Shown in pieces: positions 28,169-38,442 of a DNA stretch of 64,000 bases. Positions within the stretch are counted from its first letter, which is position 1, and every line of letters starts with the position of its first letter. The stretch covers positions 1 to 64,000 of the forward strand of contig JAGOAJ010000006.1 in assembly GCA_017983955.1 (NCBI GenBank), written 5' to 3'. Made by a program: the position numbers and the translations under genes. The notes under the pieces are model-generated. The model was not told where the DNA came from. It saw only the letters and a list, made by a program, of their open reading frames with translations, and did no database searches. The stretch comes from Burkholderiaceae bacterium. Lineage in GTDB: Bacteria; Pseudomonadota; Gammaproteobacteria; Burkholderiales; Burkholderiaceae_B.

Positions 28169-28759
28169 ATGACATTGCCTAGAACTATCCGGCATATTCT
28201 TGCGCCATTCAGTTTGGCTTTTCTCGCTGGCTGCCAAAGCGTCGCGCCCGTGCAACAGGCTGCAACTAAACCTGCTATTGCATCTGCTGCGGGGCCTGTT
28301 CAGGCAGATGCTGCAAATGCCGTACAGGCCAACCGCCAAGGCGCGCCAGTAGCTGTGTTTTTGGCTAGCCGCCAGATTCAACCAGGGTGGACGCCAGTAC
28401 CTGCGCCTAGTGGCACCTTGTATGTGAACCCTAAACCTTTCCTGAACCGTACGGATTTGCGCGATGTTAAAGCGGGCGGAACTGATCAGGGGCAGGGCTG
28501 GCTGGTGTTGGGACTGAACCCTAGTGGTCAGCAAAAGCTGATTGACGCCACCACCACGCACCCGAATAAAAATCTGGCCTTGGTTATAGGCCGCACCATG
28601 ATGCCTTTATTGTCTTACGCTGCGCCGATTACGGATGGCCAGTTAATCTTCTATGTGAGTAACCAAGAAAATGCCGTCGCGGCGGCACGTGCAATTGCCG
28701 GTGTGCAGGCCCAGGCTCAGCCAGCTGGTGCACCTGCCCAGCCTAAAATGGGCGACTAA
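28169..28759 (+). CDS. Lipoprotein with SecD P1-head-like region
   Basis: This 196-residue predicted lipoprotein has signal peptide and lipobox LAGC (acylated C22), an Ala/Gln/Pro-rich linker to about residue 60, and a compact domain (about 80-175: GTLYVNPKPFLNRTDLRDVK, GLNPSGQQKLIDATTTH, PITDGQLIFYV). The strand order and the LNPSGQQKLID phrase recall the periplasmic head subdomain of SecD, but the protein has no SecD membrane part. The C terminus is again low complexity. It is 105 bases after pbpC; whether it is cotranscribed is unclear. The AAGGGGGAAG ribosome site is strong. Confidence 0.65.
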   Translation: MTLPRTIRHILAPFSLAFLAGCQSVAPVQQAATKPAIASAAGPVQADAANAVQANRQGAPVAVFLASRQIQPGWTPVPAPSGTLYVNPKPFLNRTDLRDVKAGGTDQGQGWLVLGLNPSGQQKLIDATTTHPNKNLALVIGRTMMPLLSYAAPITDGQLIFYVSNQENAVAAARAIAGVQAQAQPAGAPAQPKMGD

Positions 28760-28898
28760 ACCGGGTCGTTGCTAAGTGATTAGCCAGAACAGTGTTGTAT
28801 TTTCCCTAACTTAAGCCTGATTCTTACTATCGGGTTGCTTACAGACGTTAGCCTTGAATAAAATATACGCTTTGCGTACATTATTGGGGTGGTTTCTT

Positions 28899-30191
28899 AT
28901 GTCAGTGGCTCAGCAGGTGTTTCTTAGGGACGCAATGCGTAGACTTAATCTGACGCGCGATGTCTTTGCGACCCGTATAGGGGTCAAGCGTCGCGCGTTG
29001 GATACCTGGCTATTACCAGAAGGGTCTCAGGAATTCAGGGCCATGCCAGAAGTGGTTAACCGCTTCGTTACAGAAATCGTCCATAATGAAGCCTTGCTGC
29101 AAAAGTATGCGCAAAGCGCACAGTCAGGGCCTTTGCGTGATCGTATCGCTGCCGATGGCAAGCATCAGTTGTTATCGGTGGACCAGTTTACGCGTGAGTC
29201 GGTCGAAGAGTTCTGCCGCGTTGCTGATCAGATGCAGCCTATAGCGCGGCGTCAAAAAGTATCCCGTGTCCTTGAGGGGGCGGTGTTGGGTAACCTATTC
29301 TTCGAGGCCAGTACCCGCACGCGCGTCAGCTTTGGCGCAGCATTTTGTCGTTTGGGCGGTTCGGTCTGCGACACCACTGGCTTTACTTTTTCATCCATGG
29401 CCAAAGGCGAATCCATTTACGACACCAGTCGGGTCATGAGCGGTTATGTGGATGCCATGGTTATACGCCATCCTGATGAAGGCTCCGTCGCTGAATTTGC
29501 CCGCGCTACGAATATTCCCGTGGTCAATGGCGGGGATGGTCCGGGTGAGCACCCCAGCCAAGCCTTGCTGGATCTGTATACCATCTTGAATGAATTTTCG
29601 CGCTTGGGGAAATTGCTGGATGGCGCACACATTGCGCTGGCGGGCGACCTGAAGTACGGTCGTACCGTGCATTCCTTGATCAAGTTGCTGGCGCTATACC
29701 GAGGCCTGAAATTCACCTTGATTTCGCCAGTGGGCCTGGAAATGCCTGAATATATTCTGCAGCAGGCCAGCAAACATGGCCACGTCATAGAGCAGACCCA
29801 TTCTTTAGAGCAGGGCGTAGTCGGCGCTGACGTAGTCTACGCGACACGAGTGCAAAAAGAACGCTTTGCAGCTGAAGAGCTTGAAGGTATTACCCTGGAT
29901 TTTCAGGTCAATAAGGCCATCATAGACCGTTGCGGCAAGCCCGATGTCATCGTTATGCACCCCTTGCCACGCGATAGCCGCGAAGGGGCCAATGACTTAA
30001 GCACAGACCTGAACCATGACCCTAGGCTCGCCATATTCCGGCAAACCGATAATGGCATACCGGTGCGTATGGCTATCTTTGCAATATTGCTGGGCGTCGA
30101 GGAATTAGTACAGCATTCCTTGCGCGATGTGACCTGGAGCCCGCCATCCCATATTGGTCCCGATGATAGTGTGTTTCACGGGATGGACTGA
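28899..30191 (+). CDS. pyrB: Aspartate carbamoyltransferase with N-terminal HTH-like extension
   Basis: This enzyme joins carbamoyl phosphate and aspartate in pyrimidine synthesis. The 430-residue protein is about 120 longer than usual. The extra N terminus (about 1-75) contains LNLTRDVFATRIGVKRRALDTWL, which resembles an XRE-like helix-turn-helix. The catalytic part keeps FFEASTRTRVSF (carbamoyl phosphate), a variant HPDEGS, GDGPGEHPSQALLDLYTI, AGDLKYGRTVHS and MHPLPRDSREG. ATG 28899 has GGGGTGG seven bases upstream; an in-frame TTG/ATT region from 28854 adds an unlikely leader. No pyrI or pyrC lies beside it. Long forms of this kind occur in other beta- and gammaproteobacteria as far as I recall. 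Confidence 0.88.
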   Translation: MSVAQQVFLRDAMRRLNLTRDVFATRIGVKRRALDTWLLPEGSQEFRAMPEVVNRFVTEIVHNEALLQKYAQSAQSGPLRDRIAADGKHQLLSVDQFTRESVEEFCRVADQMQPIARRQKVSRVLEGAVLGNLFFEASTRTRVSFGAAFCRLGGSVCDTTGFTFSSMAKGESIYDTSRVMSGYVDAMVIRHPDEGSVAEFARATNIPVVNGGDGPGEHPSQALLDLYTILNEFSRLGKLLDGAHIALAGDLKYGRTVHSLIKLLALYRGLKFTLISPVGLEMPEYILQQASKHGHVIEQTHSLEQGVVGADVVYATRVQKERFAAEELEGITLDFQVNKAIIDRCGKPDVIVMHPLPRDSREGANDLSTDLNHDPRLAIFRQTDNGIPVRMAIFAILLGVEELVQHSLRDVTWSPPSHIGPDDSVFHGMD

Positions 30192-30204
30192 CGGGCTTAA
30201 GTAA

Positions 30205-31104
30205 TCAGGTCTGGTTTTCACCGCCTAGCGCGTCGATCAGGCCAGCAATCAGGTTGGCCAGTTCGCCTGTCATCAGGGTGAAGTCTGAATCGAAGCGCTC
30301 GGCGTCATTATGCGCTGACATGTCCTGGCCTTCTTTTAGGACATCTAGGGGGTTTACGCGCTTGATTTCCAGCCCTTCAGTTAGTACAAACGACACACGG
30401 TCTGTCCAGGTCAAGGCCAGACGTGTGCATTGTTTGCCGTCCTGCACGTGCTTGCGCACTTCGTCAATTTCTATGCTTTGGCGTACATAGCGTACGGCTG
30501 CACGGCTTTCGCTGGTGGAACGCAGTTCGGTGTCTTGATCTATGCTGAACCCCGAAGGGGCTTCGTCGCTGACCAACCAATTGGTCATGGCGGCAGCTGG
30601 TGATTGATCTACATGCAAGGGCGATACTGGAAAAGGTTCTATGGCTTTAGCCAGCATACCCAACACTTCGTCGCTTTTGGCTGCTGCGGCGGCATCTATA
30701 ACCAGCCAATGGTTTTTGGTGTCTATCCAGACGCGGGTGTCGCGGAACACGCTAAAGGCTTTAGGCAGCAATTCTTCGGTCATCAATTCTTTGATTTCCT
30801 TCATTTGCTTACGGCCGGGCTTGAAGCCTTGTTGCTCTTCTATTTCTTGTGCGCGTATCTTGGCGAACTGATTGACCACAGTGCTGGGCAGCAGTTTTTT
30901 GTCAGCCCTAAGGCTAAGCAGATACTGGCCATCCAGGGCATGGACCAGGCCGCCGTTTTCTACTGGAGGCACCCAGCCCAGGCTTTGCATTTCTTGACTG
31001 TTACCAGGGCGAAACGCCTGTTTTTCAAGTGCATTTTCCAGCATTTCTACTGTGCAGGACCACTGAGGCGCCAGACGAAACACGCGCAGGTTCTTGAACC
31101 ACAT
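30205..31104 (-). CDS. rdgC: Recombination-associated protein RdgC
   Basis: RdgC forms a ring dimer that binds double-stranded DNA and limits RecA. The 299-residue protein starts [11 protein letters not shown], the family's signature opening, with [29 protein letters not shown] and [25 protein letters not shown]-like segments split across the first two thirds. ATG 31104 was chosen over an upstream in-frame ATG because it gives the canonical N terminus. Convergent to pyrB (13 bases apart) and divergent from recA, its functional counterpart. Confidence 0.93.
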   Translation of the reverse strand: MWFKNLRVFRLAPQWSCTVEMLENALEKQAFRPGNSQEMQSLGWVPPVENGGLVHALDGQYLLSLRADKKLLPSTVVNQFAKIRAQEIEEQQGFKPGRKQMKEIKELMTEELLPKAFSVFRDTRVWIDTKNHWLVIDAAAAAKSDEVLGMLAKAIEPFPVSPLHVDQSPAAAMTNWLVSDEAPSGFSIDQDTELRSTSESRAAVRYVRQSIEIDEVRKHVQDGKQCTRLALTWTDRVSFVLTEGLEIKRVNPLDVLKEGQDMSAHNDAERFDSDFTLMTGELANLIAGLIDALGGENQT

Positions 31105-31262
31105 ATAAGGTAATCTCTTAGAGTTGTCGGCATACGCAGGCAAGCCTTGGCTAACCCGCTGCCGAGTGAATAACGAGGGTTGATTGTATGCTGATAGTGA
31201 AACCAGCTGTCAGGCTGTTGATTCCTACTTGACGCATAATAGTCTATTCGTATGAATACATG

Positions 31263-31284
31263 GTGTGTATTTATACAGTATAAT
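31263..31284 (+). promoter_or_regulatory. LexA-box-like site and -10 of the recA promoter
   Basis: GTGT-GTATTTAT-ACAG (31263-31278) differs from the LexA consensus CTGT-N8-ACAG at one outer base. TATAAT (31279-31284) follows immediately, the same ACAGTATAATT junction as in E. coli recA. The -35 is poor (ATACAT 17 bases upstream), so the exact promoter needs a start-site map. Confidence 0.65.
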
Positions 31285-31362
31285 TTGATGCAATAATAGT
31301 CATTACCGCTATCCTGCGTTACTGCGTTTCTTATTAATTTTCGCTACATCAAGGATTCCTGC

Positions 31363-32448
31363 ATGGACGACAAAATCAGCAAAGCCGCCGCCGCCGAACG
31401 GGCAAAGGCGTTAGCCGCCGCCTTATCGCAAATCGAAAAACAATTCGGTAAGGGCTCGGTAATGCGTTACGGGGACGACAAAATTGGACATGACATCCAG
31501 GTCGTTTCCACCGGGTCGCTAGGCCTGGACGTCGCTTTAGGCGTAGGTGGTCTGCCCCGCGGGCGTGTTGTTGAAATCTACGGGCCAGAATCCTCTGGTA
31601 AAACCACCCTGACTCTGCAAGTCATTGCTGAAATGCAAAAGGTCGGGGGTACGTGTGCCTTTATCGACGCTGAACACGCGCTGGACGTTCAATATGCGTC
31701 CAAGTTGGGTGTAAATCTTGACGATTTACTGATCTCTCAGCCCGATACCGGGGAACAGGCTTTGGAAATCACTGATGCGCTGGTGCGTTCTGGTTCGGTG
31801 GATCTTATTGTCATAGACTCGGTGGCGGCTTTGGTACCTAAAGCCGAAATCGAAGGCGACATGGGTGATTCCTTGCCGGGTCTGCAGGCCCGCCTCATGA
31901 GCCAGGCACTGCGTAAGCTCACGGCCAATATCAAACGCGCCAACTGCATGGTTATCTTTATTAACCAGATACGCATGAAAATCGGCGTTATGTTTGGTAG
32001 CCCTGAAACCACTACTGGTGGTAATGCGCTTAAGTTTTATTCCTCGGTACGTCTGGATATCCGTCGCATCGGCGCCATCAAAAAGGGCGACGAAGTGGTG
32101 GGTAACGAAACCCGTGTCAAGGTCGTCAAAAACAAAATCGCGCCGCCATTCAAACAAGCTGAATTCGACATCATGTATGGTGCTGGCATTTCACGCGAAG
32201 GTGAAATCATCGACTTGGGCGTGCAAGCTGGCATCGTGGACAAGGCGGGCTCCTGGTTTAGCTACAGCGGAACACGCATAGGGCAGGGTAAGGACAACGT
32301 CCGTGAATACCTTAAGGAACACCCTGAAATGGCCATAGAAATCGAAAACCGTGTCCGTGAACAATTAGGTGTCGTGGCCAGGACGCCAGCAACTGTAAAA
32401 CCAGCTGCCGTACCAGTTGCAGTACCTGCTGGCGACGACATCCTCTAA
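31363..32448 (+). CDS. recA: Recombinase RecA
   Basis: RecA forms filaments on single-stranded DNA for strand exchange and triggers LexA cleavage. The 361 residues include the P-loop GPESSGKT (74-81), the L2-region [30 protein letters not shown] and the acidic-type tail, here short and ending AGDDIL after an Ala/Pro/Val stretch. AAGGA lies eight bases before the ATG. It has a LexA-like promoter, and recX follows 20 bases after its stop. Confidence 0.98.
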   Translation: MDDKISKAAAAERAKALAAALSQIEKQFGKGSVMRYGDDKIGHDIQVVSTGSLGLDVALGVGGLPRGRVVEIYGPESSGKTTLTLQVIAEMQKVGGTCAFIDAEHALDVQYASKLGVNLDDLLISQPDTGEQALEITDALVRSGSVDLIVIDSVAALVPKAEIEGDMGDSLPGLQARLMSQALRKLTANIKRANCMVIFINQIRMKIGVMFGSPETTTGGNALKFYSSVRLDIRRIGAIKKGDEVVGNETRVKVVKNKIAPPFKQAEFDIMYGAGISREGEIIDLGVQAGIVDKAGSWFSYSGTRIGQGKDNVREYLKEHPEMAIEIENRVREQLGVVARTPATVKPAAVPVAVPAGDDIL

Positions 32449-32468
32449 GCATACTAGGGGGCAGTATC

Positions 32469-33233
32469 GTGTCTGGGGACCATGACGACTTTGAAACCCT
32501 GGCGCCACCCGAAGATTCGGGTGGCGATACACGCTACACGCGTAGTTCTGATGCCGATGGCTCCTTACGCACGCGTAGGGCTAAAGCCAGCAGTTCCTTT
32601 AATAGGCGGGGCCCTGATAAAGCCGAAGGTTCGGCTTACACACGCAGTTCTGAAGTGTGGGGTGCGCGTCGTGGGCGCAGCGCTAAAAAGGCAGGCTCAG
32701 GATTGGCCAGCGGTTCGGATGCTGTCGACACCGGCTATACCCGTAGCTCTGAAACGGTTAAACCAGCCAGCACTAGAAAACGGGCCGGGCCTTCTCTGAA
32801 GGCCCGCGCCATTGATATTCTGTCCCGGCGTGAACATTCACGCCTGGAATTGCAAAGAAAACTCGCTCCACATGCCAGCGATCCCGATGAATTGGAACCC
32901 TTGCTGGACGAACTTGAACGCCAAAAATGGTTATCTACCGAACGTTTTGCGCACAGTCTGGTTCATAGGCGAGCTGCCAGTCGTGGTACCCAGCGCATAG
33001 TGCAAGAACTACGTCAGCATGGCGTGGCCGACGAAGACGTCGCTCAACTTAGTGAACAACTGCAAGACACCGAGGCCGACCGTGCCCGCGAGGTCTGGGA
33101 TCGCAAGTTTGGTCAGCTGGCCACCACGCAAAAGGAATACGCACGCCAGTATCGGTTTTTGGCATCGCGAGGCTTTTCTACCGACAGCGTACGGCGCTTG
33201 CTGGGTTCTATGCCACCGCCTGAAAGGGAATAG
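32469..33233 (+). CDS. recX: RecX with long N-terminal repeat extension
   Basis: RecX caps and dampens RecA filaments. The conserved RecX part is at about 108-250 (LKARAIDILSRREHSRLELQRKL, LLDELERQKWLSTERFAHSLV, RIVQELRQHGVADED). It is preceded by about 105 residues of basic, disordered sequence with three YTRSS[DE] repeats at Y23, Y57 and Y90. The three repeats use different codons, which argues that the peptide, not the DNA, is kept. The start is GTG 32469, 20 bases after recA. Usual RecX length is about 150 residues, so the extension is notable. Confidence 0.9.
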   Translation: MSGDHDDFETLAPPEDSGGDTRYTRSSDADGSLRTRRAKASSSFNRRGPDKAEGSAYTRSSEVWGARRGRSAKKAGSGLASGSDAVDTGYTRSSETVKPASTRKRAGPSLKARAIDILSRREHSRLELQRKLAPHASDPDELEPLLDELERQKWLSTERFAHSLVHRRAASRGTQRIVQELRQHGVADEDVAQLSEQLQDTEADRAREVWDRKFGQLATTQKEYARQYRFLASRGFSTDSVRRLLGSMPPPERE

Positions 33234-33239
33234 CCGACA

Positions 33240-34157
33240 CTAGCGTGCCGCTTTAATTCCCGACAATGACTTGAAACAGGTTTCCTTGGCCTGGGTCACA
33301 AATGCCTGTATGTAATCCGACTGGGCGTCTTCGGTACGCACGGCGGCGTACAAGGTACGCCATACGCCGGTTTCGCCCAGATGGCAGATACGCAACCAGC
33401 CCTGATCCATATATTCGCTAAGCGCCCAGTTGGGCAGGGCGGCAACGCCGCGCTGGCTGGCGACCAGTTGCGCAATGATGGGTGTCAGTTCGGCTTTGCG
33501 TATGGCAGCGGGTTCTACGCCGGCAGGGTCTAGGAAACTGGTGAATATGTCCAGGCGTTGGCGTTCTACCGGGTAGGTGATCAGCACCTGATCGCGCAGC
33601 TGGTCTGGCGCGATGTATTTGTATTGGGCCAAGGGATTACCTGCAGCGACTGCCAGCACCAGTTCGTAGCGGAACAGGGGTAAATACTCCACAGCCTCTA
33701 TAGTTTGCGGGTCGGACGTGACCACCACATCCAGGTCACCGCGCACCAGGGCGGGTAGGGGGGCGAATGAAAATGCGGCTGATAAGTCCAGGGCGACATC
33801 TGGCCAGTTGTGGCGAAAGGCATCCAGAGCGGGCATTAGCCACTGAAAACAGGAGTGGCATTCTATTGCCAGGTGCAAGCGACCCGTGCGGCCTGCGGCC
33901 AGGCGCTGCAATTCGCGCTCTGTGGCTTTGACCCGGGGCAGCACGTCGTCGGCCAGGGTCAATATGCGCAAGGCTGCGGTGGTCAAGCGAGCTGGGCGGG
34001 TGCGCCGGTTAAGTAGCGGCACTTTCAGGCGCACTTCCAGATCACGTAACTGATGCGACAGGGCCGACTGTGTCACATGCAGGCGCTCGGCAGCTTCTTG
34101 CAGGCTGCCTGCCTCGCGTATGGCGGTTAGGGTCTCTAGATGACGAATTTCTAGCAT
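33240..34157 (-). CDS. metR: LysR-type regulator MetR
   Basis: MetR activates methionine genes with homocysteine as co-inducer. The 305-residue protein has an N-terminal winged HTH (HLETLTAIREAGSLQEAAERLHVTQSALSHQLRDLE) split over residues 7-41 and a C-terminal effector domain with the MetR-type phrase HLAIECHSCFQWLMPAL. It is divergent from metE with two MetR-like boxes in the 121-base gap. Its 3' end lies six bases from the recX stop (convergent). Confidence 0.92.
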   Translation of the reverse strand: MLEIRHLETLTAIREAGSLQEAAERLHVTQSALSHQLRDLEVRLKVPLLNRRTRPARLTTAALRILTLADDVLPRVKATERELQRLAAGRTGRLHLAIECHSCFQWLMPALDAFRHNWPDVALDLSAAFSFAPLPALVRGDLDVVVTSDPQTIEAVEYLPLFRYELVLAVAAGNPLAQYKYIAPDQLRDQVLITYPVERQRLDIFTSFLDPAGVEPAAIRKAELTPIIAQLVASQRGVAALPNWALSEYMDQGWLRICHLGETGVWRTLYAAVRTEDAQSDYIQAFVTQAKETCFKSLSGIKAAR

Positions 34158-34172
34158 ATTAATTTAACTATA

Positions 34173-34185
34173 TGAAAATTGCTCA
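34173..34185. promoter_or_regulatory. MetR-like box 1
   Basis: TGAAAATTGCTCA matches TGAA-N5-TTCA with one mismatch. It lies 16 bases from the metR start, so it could mediate autorepression as well as metE activation. Confidence 0.6.
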
Positions 34186-34203
34186 TTCTAAGTATGGTGT
34201 ATT

Positions 34204-34216
34204 TGATTTTTTTTCA
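34204..34216. promoter_or_regulatory. MetR-like box 2
   Basis: TGATTTTTTTTCA matches TGAA-N5-TTCA with one mismatch and sits inside TTTGA-N7-TCAAA. It is 31 bases (three helical turns) from box 1, on the same DNA face, as in known two-site metE promoters. Confidence 0.6.
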
Positions 34217-34278
34217 AACAGGTTTGTTGGCACAATGGTGTTTTAACACGAATTCTATTCAACTAGTTAAGGCGTACC

Positions 34279-36573
34279 ATGACAATAACTCATAATTTAG
34301 GCTTCCCGCGCATTGGAGTGCAGCGTGAACTGAAACGTGCCCAAGAGGCCTACTGGGCGGGTAGCCAAACGGCCCAAGAATTAGAGCAAACAGGTCAAGA
34401 GCTACGCGCGCGCCATTGGCAATTGCAGGCCGACTCGGGTTTGGCCTATGTGCCGGTAGGTGATTTTGCCTGGTACGACCAAATCCTGGAGTGGACCACC
34501 TTGTTGGGGGCAGTGCCTGCTCGTTTTGGGCAGAACAGTCAGGAAGGCGTGGCCTTGGATACCTTGTTCAGGATGGCCAGGGGGCGTGCTCCGACAGGCA
34601 CGCCAGCGGCTGCCTGCGAAATGACCAAGTGGTTTGACACGAACTATCACTATATTGTGCCGGAGCTGGCACCTGAGCAGGACTACCGCATAGCCCGCAG
34701 CTATTTGTTTGATCAGGTGCGCGAGGCTCAGGCCTTGGGGCATAAGGTAAAGCCGGTGATACCAGGGCCGCTGACCTGGTTGTGGCTGGGCAAGGGCGAT
34801 GCATTTCCTGCCGGCCCTGCCGACGTAGGTAAGCTGGCCTTGCTGGATCAGTTGCTGCCTGTGTATCAGCAGGTACTGACGCAATTGCAGGACTTGGGGG
34901 TGGAGTGGGTACAAATTGACGAGCCTGCGCTGGTCATGGACTTACCCGATGCCTGGCGCGATGCGTATCGCCGCGTTTATCAGACTTTGTCTGAATCAGG
35001 TCCGTCCATTTTGTTGGCGACTTATTTTGGTGGCTTGCAGGACAACCTGTCCGTGTTGGACGGCTTGCCTGTGCAGGGTCTACACATTGATCTGGTACGG
35101 GCACCTCAGCAATTGGACCAGGTCCTTGCAGTAGTGCGTGACGATCAAGTCTTGTCACTAGGCTTGATCGATGGGCGCAATATCTGGCGCACCGACTTGG
35201 ATCATGCCAAATCGCAAGTAGCAGCACTAGCTGCTCAGCGTGGAGATTACTTGTGGCTGGCACCTTCGTGTTCATTGCTGCATGTGCCAGTCGATCTTGC
35301 TGTTGAACAAGAGCTGGACGAAGAATTGCGCGGCTGGTTGTCTTTTGCCGTACAGAAGCTCGACGAGTTGCGTCTATTGGCCGCTTCGCTAAAAGCTAGC
35401 CCTGATGCGACGGTGCTACAGGCACTGGAGACACAACGCGTGGCCTTGCAAGTACGCCGTGATTCACCGCGTATCCACAACCCAGCGGTTCAGCAGCGCA
35501 TGCAAGGCATTGCAGCGTTGAATCGTGACAGGCCGGTGTTTGCTCAGCGCATACAGGCTCAGCAACGCAAGCTGGGGCTGCCCGCTTATCCGACCACGAC
35601 AATAGGTTCATTCCCGCAAACTTCAGAAATTCGCGTGCTTAGGCGTGACTGGCGCAGCGGTGCCTTGGGTGACGCGGCTTACGAGCAGGCGATACGTGCT
35701 GAAATTGAAAAAGTCATACGCTTTCAGGAGCGTGTAGGCCTGGATGTATTGGTGCATGGCGAGCCAGAGCGCAATGACATGGTCGAATATTTTGGCGAAT
35801 TATTGGGCGGTTTTGCCTTTACACAAAATGGCTGGGTCCAAAGCTACGGTTCACGTTGCGTTAAACCGCCTATTATTTTTGGCGACGTAGCCCGCCTGGC
35901 GCCCATGACCGTGGCGTGGTCGGCTTATGCTCAGTCGTTGACCGAAAAGCCGGTCAAAGGCATGTTAACTGGACCGGTCACCATATTGCAGTGGTCTTTT
36001 GTGCGTGATGACCAGTCGCGTGCGACGACATGCCAGCAATTGGCTTTGGCGTTGCGCGACGAAGTTCAGGATTTGGAAGCCGCCGGAATAGGCTTGATTC
36101 AGATCGACGAACCCGCTTTCCGCGAGGGCTTGCCGCTGCGTCGTGCGGAATGGGCGGCCTATCTGGATTGGGCTGTAGATAGTTTCCGTCTGTCTACCGG
36201 CGTGGTACGTGATGAAACCCAGATTCACACTCATATGTGCTATTCGGAATTCAATGACATCATAGAAGCAATTGCGGCCATGGATGCCGATGTGATTACG
36301 ATAGAAACGTCACGCTCTAACATGGAGCTGCTGGCTGCTTTTGAGAACTTCCATTATCCCAACGACATAGGGCCTGGTGTCTACGACATACATTCGCCCA
36401 ACGTGCCGCAGCAAGAGTGGATGGTGGACTTGATGAAAAAGGCGGCAGGTCGTTTGCCCCCCGAACGCCTGTGGGTAAATCCGGACTGCGGTCTGAAAAC
36501 CCGTGGCTGGCCCGAAACTGAGTCGGCGCTGATTGCCATGGTCAGTGCTGCGCATGCTCTGCGTTATACTTGA
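34279..36573 (+). CDS. metE: Cobalamin-independent methionine synthase MetE
   Basis: MetE transfers a methyl group from methyltetrahydropteroyl-triglutamate to homocysteine. The 764-residue protein has the two TIM-barrel halves. Zinc ligands are visible in [10 protein letters not shown] (H652, C654) and [10 protein letters not shown] (C737). The N terminus [18 protein letters not shown] and the TIGSFPQT motif of the second barrel are standard. It faces metR across two MetR-like boxes. Confidence 0.97.
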   Translation: MTITHNLGFPRIGVQRELKRAQEAYWAGSQTAQELEQTGQELRARHWQLQADSGLAYVPVGDFAWYDQILEWTTLLGAVPARFGQNSQEGVALDTLFRMARGRAPTGTPAAACEMTKWFDTNYHYIVPELAPEQDYRIARSYLFDQVREAQALGHKVKPVIPGPLTWLWLGKGDAFPAGPADVGKLALLDQLLPVYQQVLTQLQDLGVEWVQIDEPALVMDLPDAWRDAYRRVYQTLSESGPSILLATYFGGLQDNLSVLDGLPVQGLHIDLVRAPQQLDQVLAVVRDDQVLSLGLIDGRNIWRTDLDHAKSQVAALAAQRGDYLWLAPSCSLLHVPVDLAVEQELDEELRGWLSFAVQKLDELRLLAASLKASPDATVLQALETQRVALQVRRDSPRIHNPAVQQRMQGIAALNRDRPVFAQRIQAQQRKLGLPAYPTTTIGSFPQTSEIRVLRRDWRSGALGDAAYEQAIRAEIEKVIRFQERVGLDVLVHGEPERNDMVEYFGELLGGFAFTQNGWVQSYGSRCVKPPIIFGDVARLAPMTVAWSAYAQSLTEKPVKGMLTGPVTILQWSFVRDDQSRATTCQQLALALRDEVQDLEAAGIGLIQIDEPAFREGLPLRRAEWAAYLDWAVDSFRLSTGVVRDETQIHTHMCYSEFNDIIEAIAAMDADVITIETSRSNMELLAAFENFHYPNDIGPGVYDIHSPNVPQQEWMVDLMKKAAGRLPPERLWVNPDCGLKTRGWPETESALIAMVSAAHALRYT

Positions 36574-36604
36574 TGGGTTTTTCTTATCGTCCATTTAATT
36601 GAAT

Positions 36605-37180
36605 ATGCCTTTGCCCCCTCCTGATGTTGGCCGCGAACCTTTGCACACCCGTTCTATCAGGGTGGAATCGTTCGTCCGCGAGGACGGGCAATGGGATCTT
36701 GATGCGACGCTTATAGATACCAAGGCCTATGATTTTCCCAGGCATAATGGGAACAGTCACCCGGCTGGCATTCCCATACATCACATACTGCTGCGCGTCA
36801 CCATTAACGACGAATTCACGATTACGGCGGCTGTGGCTCATTATGACGCAGCCCCCTACAATCAGAATTGCAGCGCTATAGCGCCTGATTATGCTGACTT
36901 GGTAGGCATGAATTTGTTGCGTAATTTCCGACAGGTTGTTAAAGACCGTTTCGGACGCACGGCAGGGTGCAGTCATTTAAGCGAGCTGGCTTATGTGTTG
37001 CCCACGGTAGCCGTTCAAACCATGGCCAATCAGCGCCGCAAAGAAAAACAAACCTCAAGCACACAAGAAAAGCGCCCGTTTCAGTTAGACGGGTGCCATG
37101 CCTTGCGCGTGGATGGCGAAGTTGCAAAAGAGTTTTATCCCAAGTGGTACGTAGCGCCTCCAGCGCAGGCTAGTGACTAG
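36605..37180 (+). CDS. DUF2889 protein
   Basis: This 191-residue protein of the DUF2889 family has the pattern LHTRSIRVESFVREDGQWDLDA, TLIDTKAYDF, then IHHILLRVTINDEFTI and FGRTAGCSHLSELAY, where a conserved Cys-His pair suggests metal binding or catalysis. The function of the family is unknown. It lies 31 bases after metE and 81 bases before sucC. ATG 36605 lacks a clear ribosome site; a TTG two codons upstream is possible. Confidence 0.82.
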   Translation: MPLPPPDVGREPLHTRSIRVESFVREDGQWDLDATLIDTKAYDFPRHNGNSHPAGIPIHHILLRVTINDEFTITAAVAHYDAAPYNQNCSAIAPDYADLVGMNLLRNFRQVVKDRFGRTAGCSHLSELAYVLPTVAVQTMANQRRKEKQTSSTQEKRPFQLDGCHALRVDGEVAKEFYPKWYVAPPAQASD

Positions 37181-37261
37181 CTGGTGGTGGTCGCCTGGCG
37201 GTTTAGCGTCGCGCTGATGCATACGTTCTTTTCCTATTCTTTACGTTCTTACAGGTAACAA

Positions 37262-38422
37262 ATGAAAATTCACGAGTATCAAGGCAAGGAACTGCTGAGG
37301 AAGTTTGGCGTGGTTGTGCCACGCGGAATTCCTGCTTTTTCTGTTGAAGAAGCCGTTGCGGCAGCCGAAACACTAGGTGGGCCGGTATGGGTGGTAAAGG
37401 CGCAGATTCATGCGGGCGGTCGTGGTAAGGGCGGTGGCGTTAAGCTGGCCCGTTCCATAGACGAAGTCCGTCAGTTGTCGTCGGAAATTCTGGGTATGCA
37501 ATTGATTACTCACCAGACCGATCCCGCTGGCCAGAAAGTACGTCGCCTGCTGATCGAAGAGGGCGCCGACATCAAAAAAGAATACTACGTTGGTATTGTG
37601 ACCGACCGCGGTACCCAGCGCGTGTGCGTGATGGCCTCCAGCGAAGGCGGTATGGACGTCGAGGAAGTGGCTGCTGCCACCCCCGAGAAAATTCTTAAAA
37701 TGTTTGTAGATCCCAAGACGGGTTTGACCGACGCCCAAGCCAATGAATTGGCTCGTGGCATAGGCGTGCCTGACGCGTCGTTGGCCAAGGCCGCTGCCGA
37801 ATTCCAGAAACTGTACAAAGTTTATGTGGAAACTGACGCTGAACTGGCTGAAATCAACCCCTTGATCTTGACAGGTTCGGGCGACATTATTGCCCTGGAT
37901 GCCAAGTTCAACTTTGATGGCAACGCCTTGTTCCGTCATCCTGATATCGTGGCTTACCGCGACCTTGATGAAGAAGATCCTGCTGAAGTCGAAGCCAGCA
38001 AGTTTGATCTGGCCTACATCCAGCTGGAAGGCAATATTGGTTGCTTGGTCAACGGCGCAGGCCTGGCCATGGCCACCATGGATACGATCAAGCTGTTCGG
38101 CGGCGAGCCGGCCAACTTCCTGGACGTAGGCGGTGGTGCAACTGCCGAGAAAGTCACGGAAGCCTTTAAGCTGATGTTGCAAAACAAGGGCGTGAAAGCC
38201 ATCTTGGTCAATATCTTCGGCGGCATTATGCGCTGCGACGTCATTGCCGAAGGCGTGATTAGCGCGTGCAAGGCCGTTAACCTTAGCGTGCCGCTGGTCG
38301 TGCGCATGAAAGGCACTAACGAAGAAATGGGCAAGAAGATGTTGGCTGACTCGGGTCTGCCTATCATCAGTGCTGACACCATGGCCGACGCCGCGACGAA
38401 AGTCGTTGCCGCTGCAAAATAA
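37262..38422 (+). CDS. sucC: Succinate-CoA ligase, beta subunit
   Basis: SucC carries the ATP-grasp and nucleotide specificity of succinyl-CoA synthetase in the TCA cycle. The 386-residue protein begins [17 protein letters not shown] and shows [46 protein letters not shown] and [15 protein letters not shown]. Length is standard. sucD starts 20 bases downstream. The preceding AGGTAACA is a fair ribosome site. Confidence 0.97.
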   Translation: MKIHEYQGKELLRKFGVVVPRGIPAFSVEEAVAAAETLGGPVWVVKAQIHAGGRGKGGGVKLARSIDEVRQLSSEILGMQLITHQTDPAGQKVRRLLIEEGADIKKEYYVGIVTDRGTQRVCVMASSEGGMDVEEVAAATPEKILKMFVDPKTGLTDAQANELARGIGVPDASLAKAAAEFQKLYKVYVETDAELAEINPLILTGSGDIIALDAKFNFDGNALFRHPDIVAYRDLDEEDPAEVEASKFDLAYIQLEGNIGCLVNGAGLAMATMDTIKLFGGEPANFLDVGGGATAEKVTEAFKLMLQNKGVKAILVNIFGGIMRCDVIAEGVISACKAVNLSVPLVVRMKGTNEEMGKKMLADSGLPIISADTMADAATKVVAAAK

Positions 38423-38442
38423 GAACACCTAAGGATTAATAC

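Noticed and set aside
37373-38428. Long leftward open frame across sucC
   Set aside because: Antisense shadow of sucC; no ribosome site or domain.
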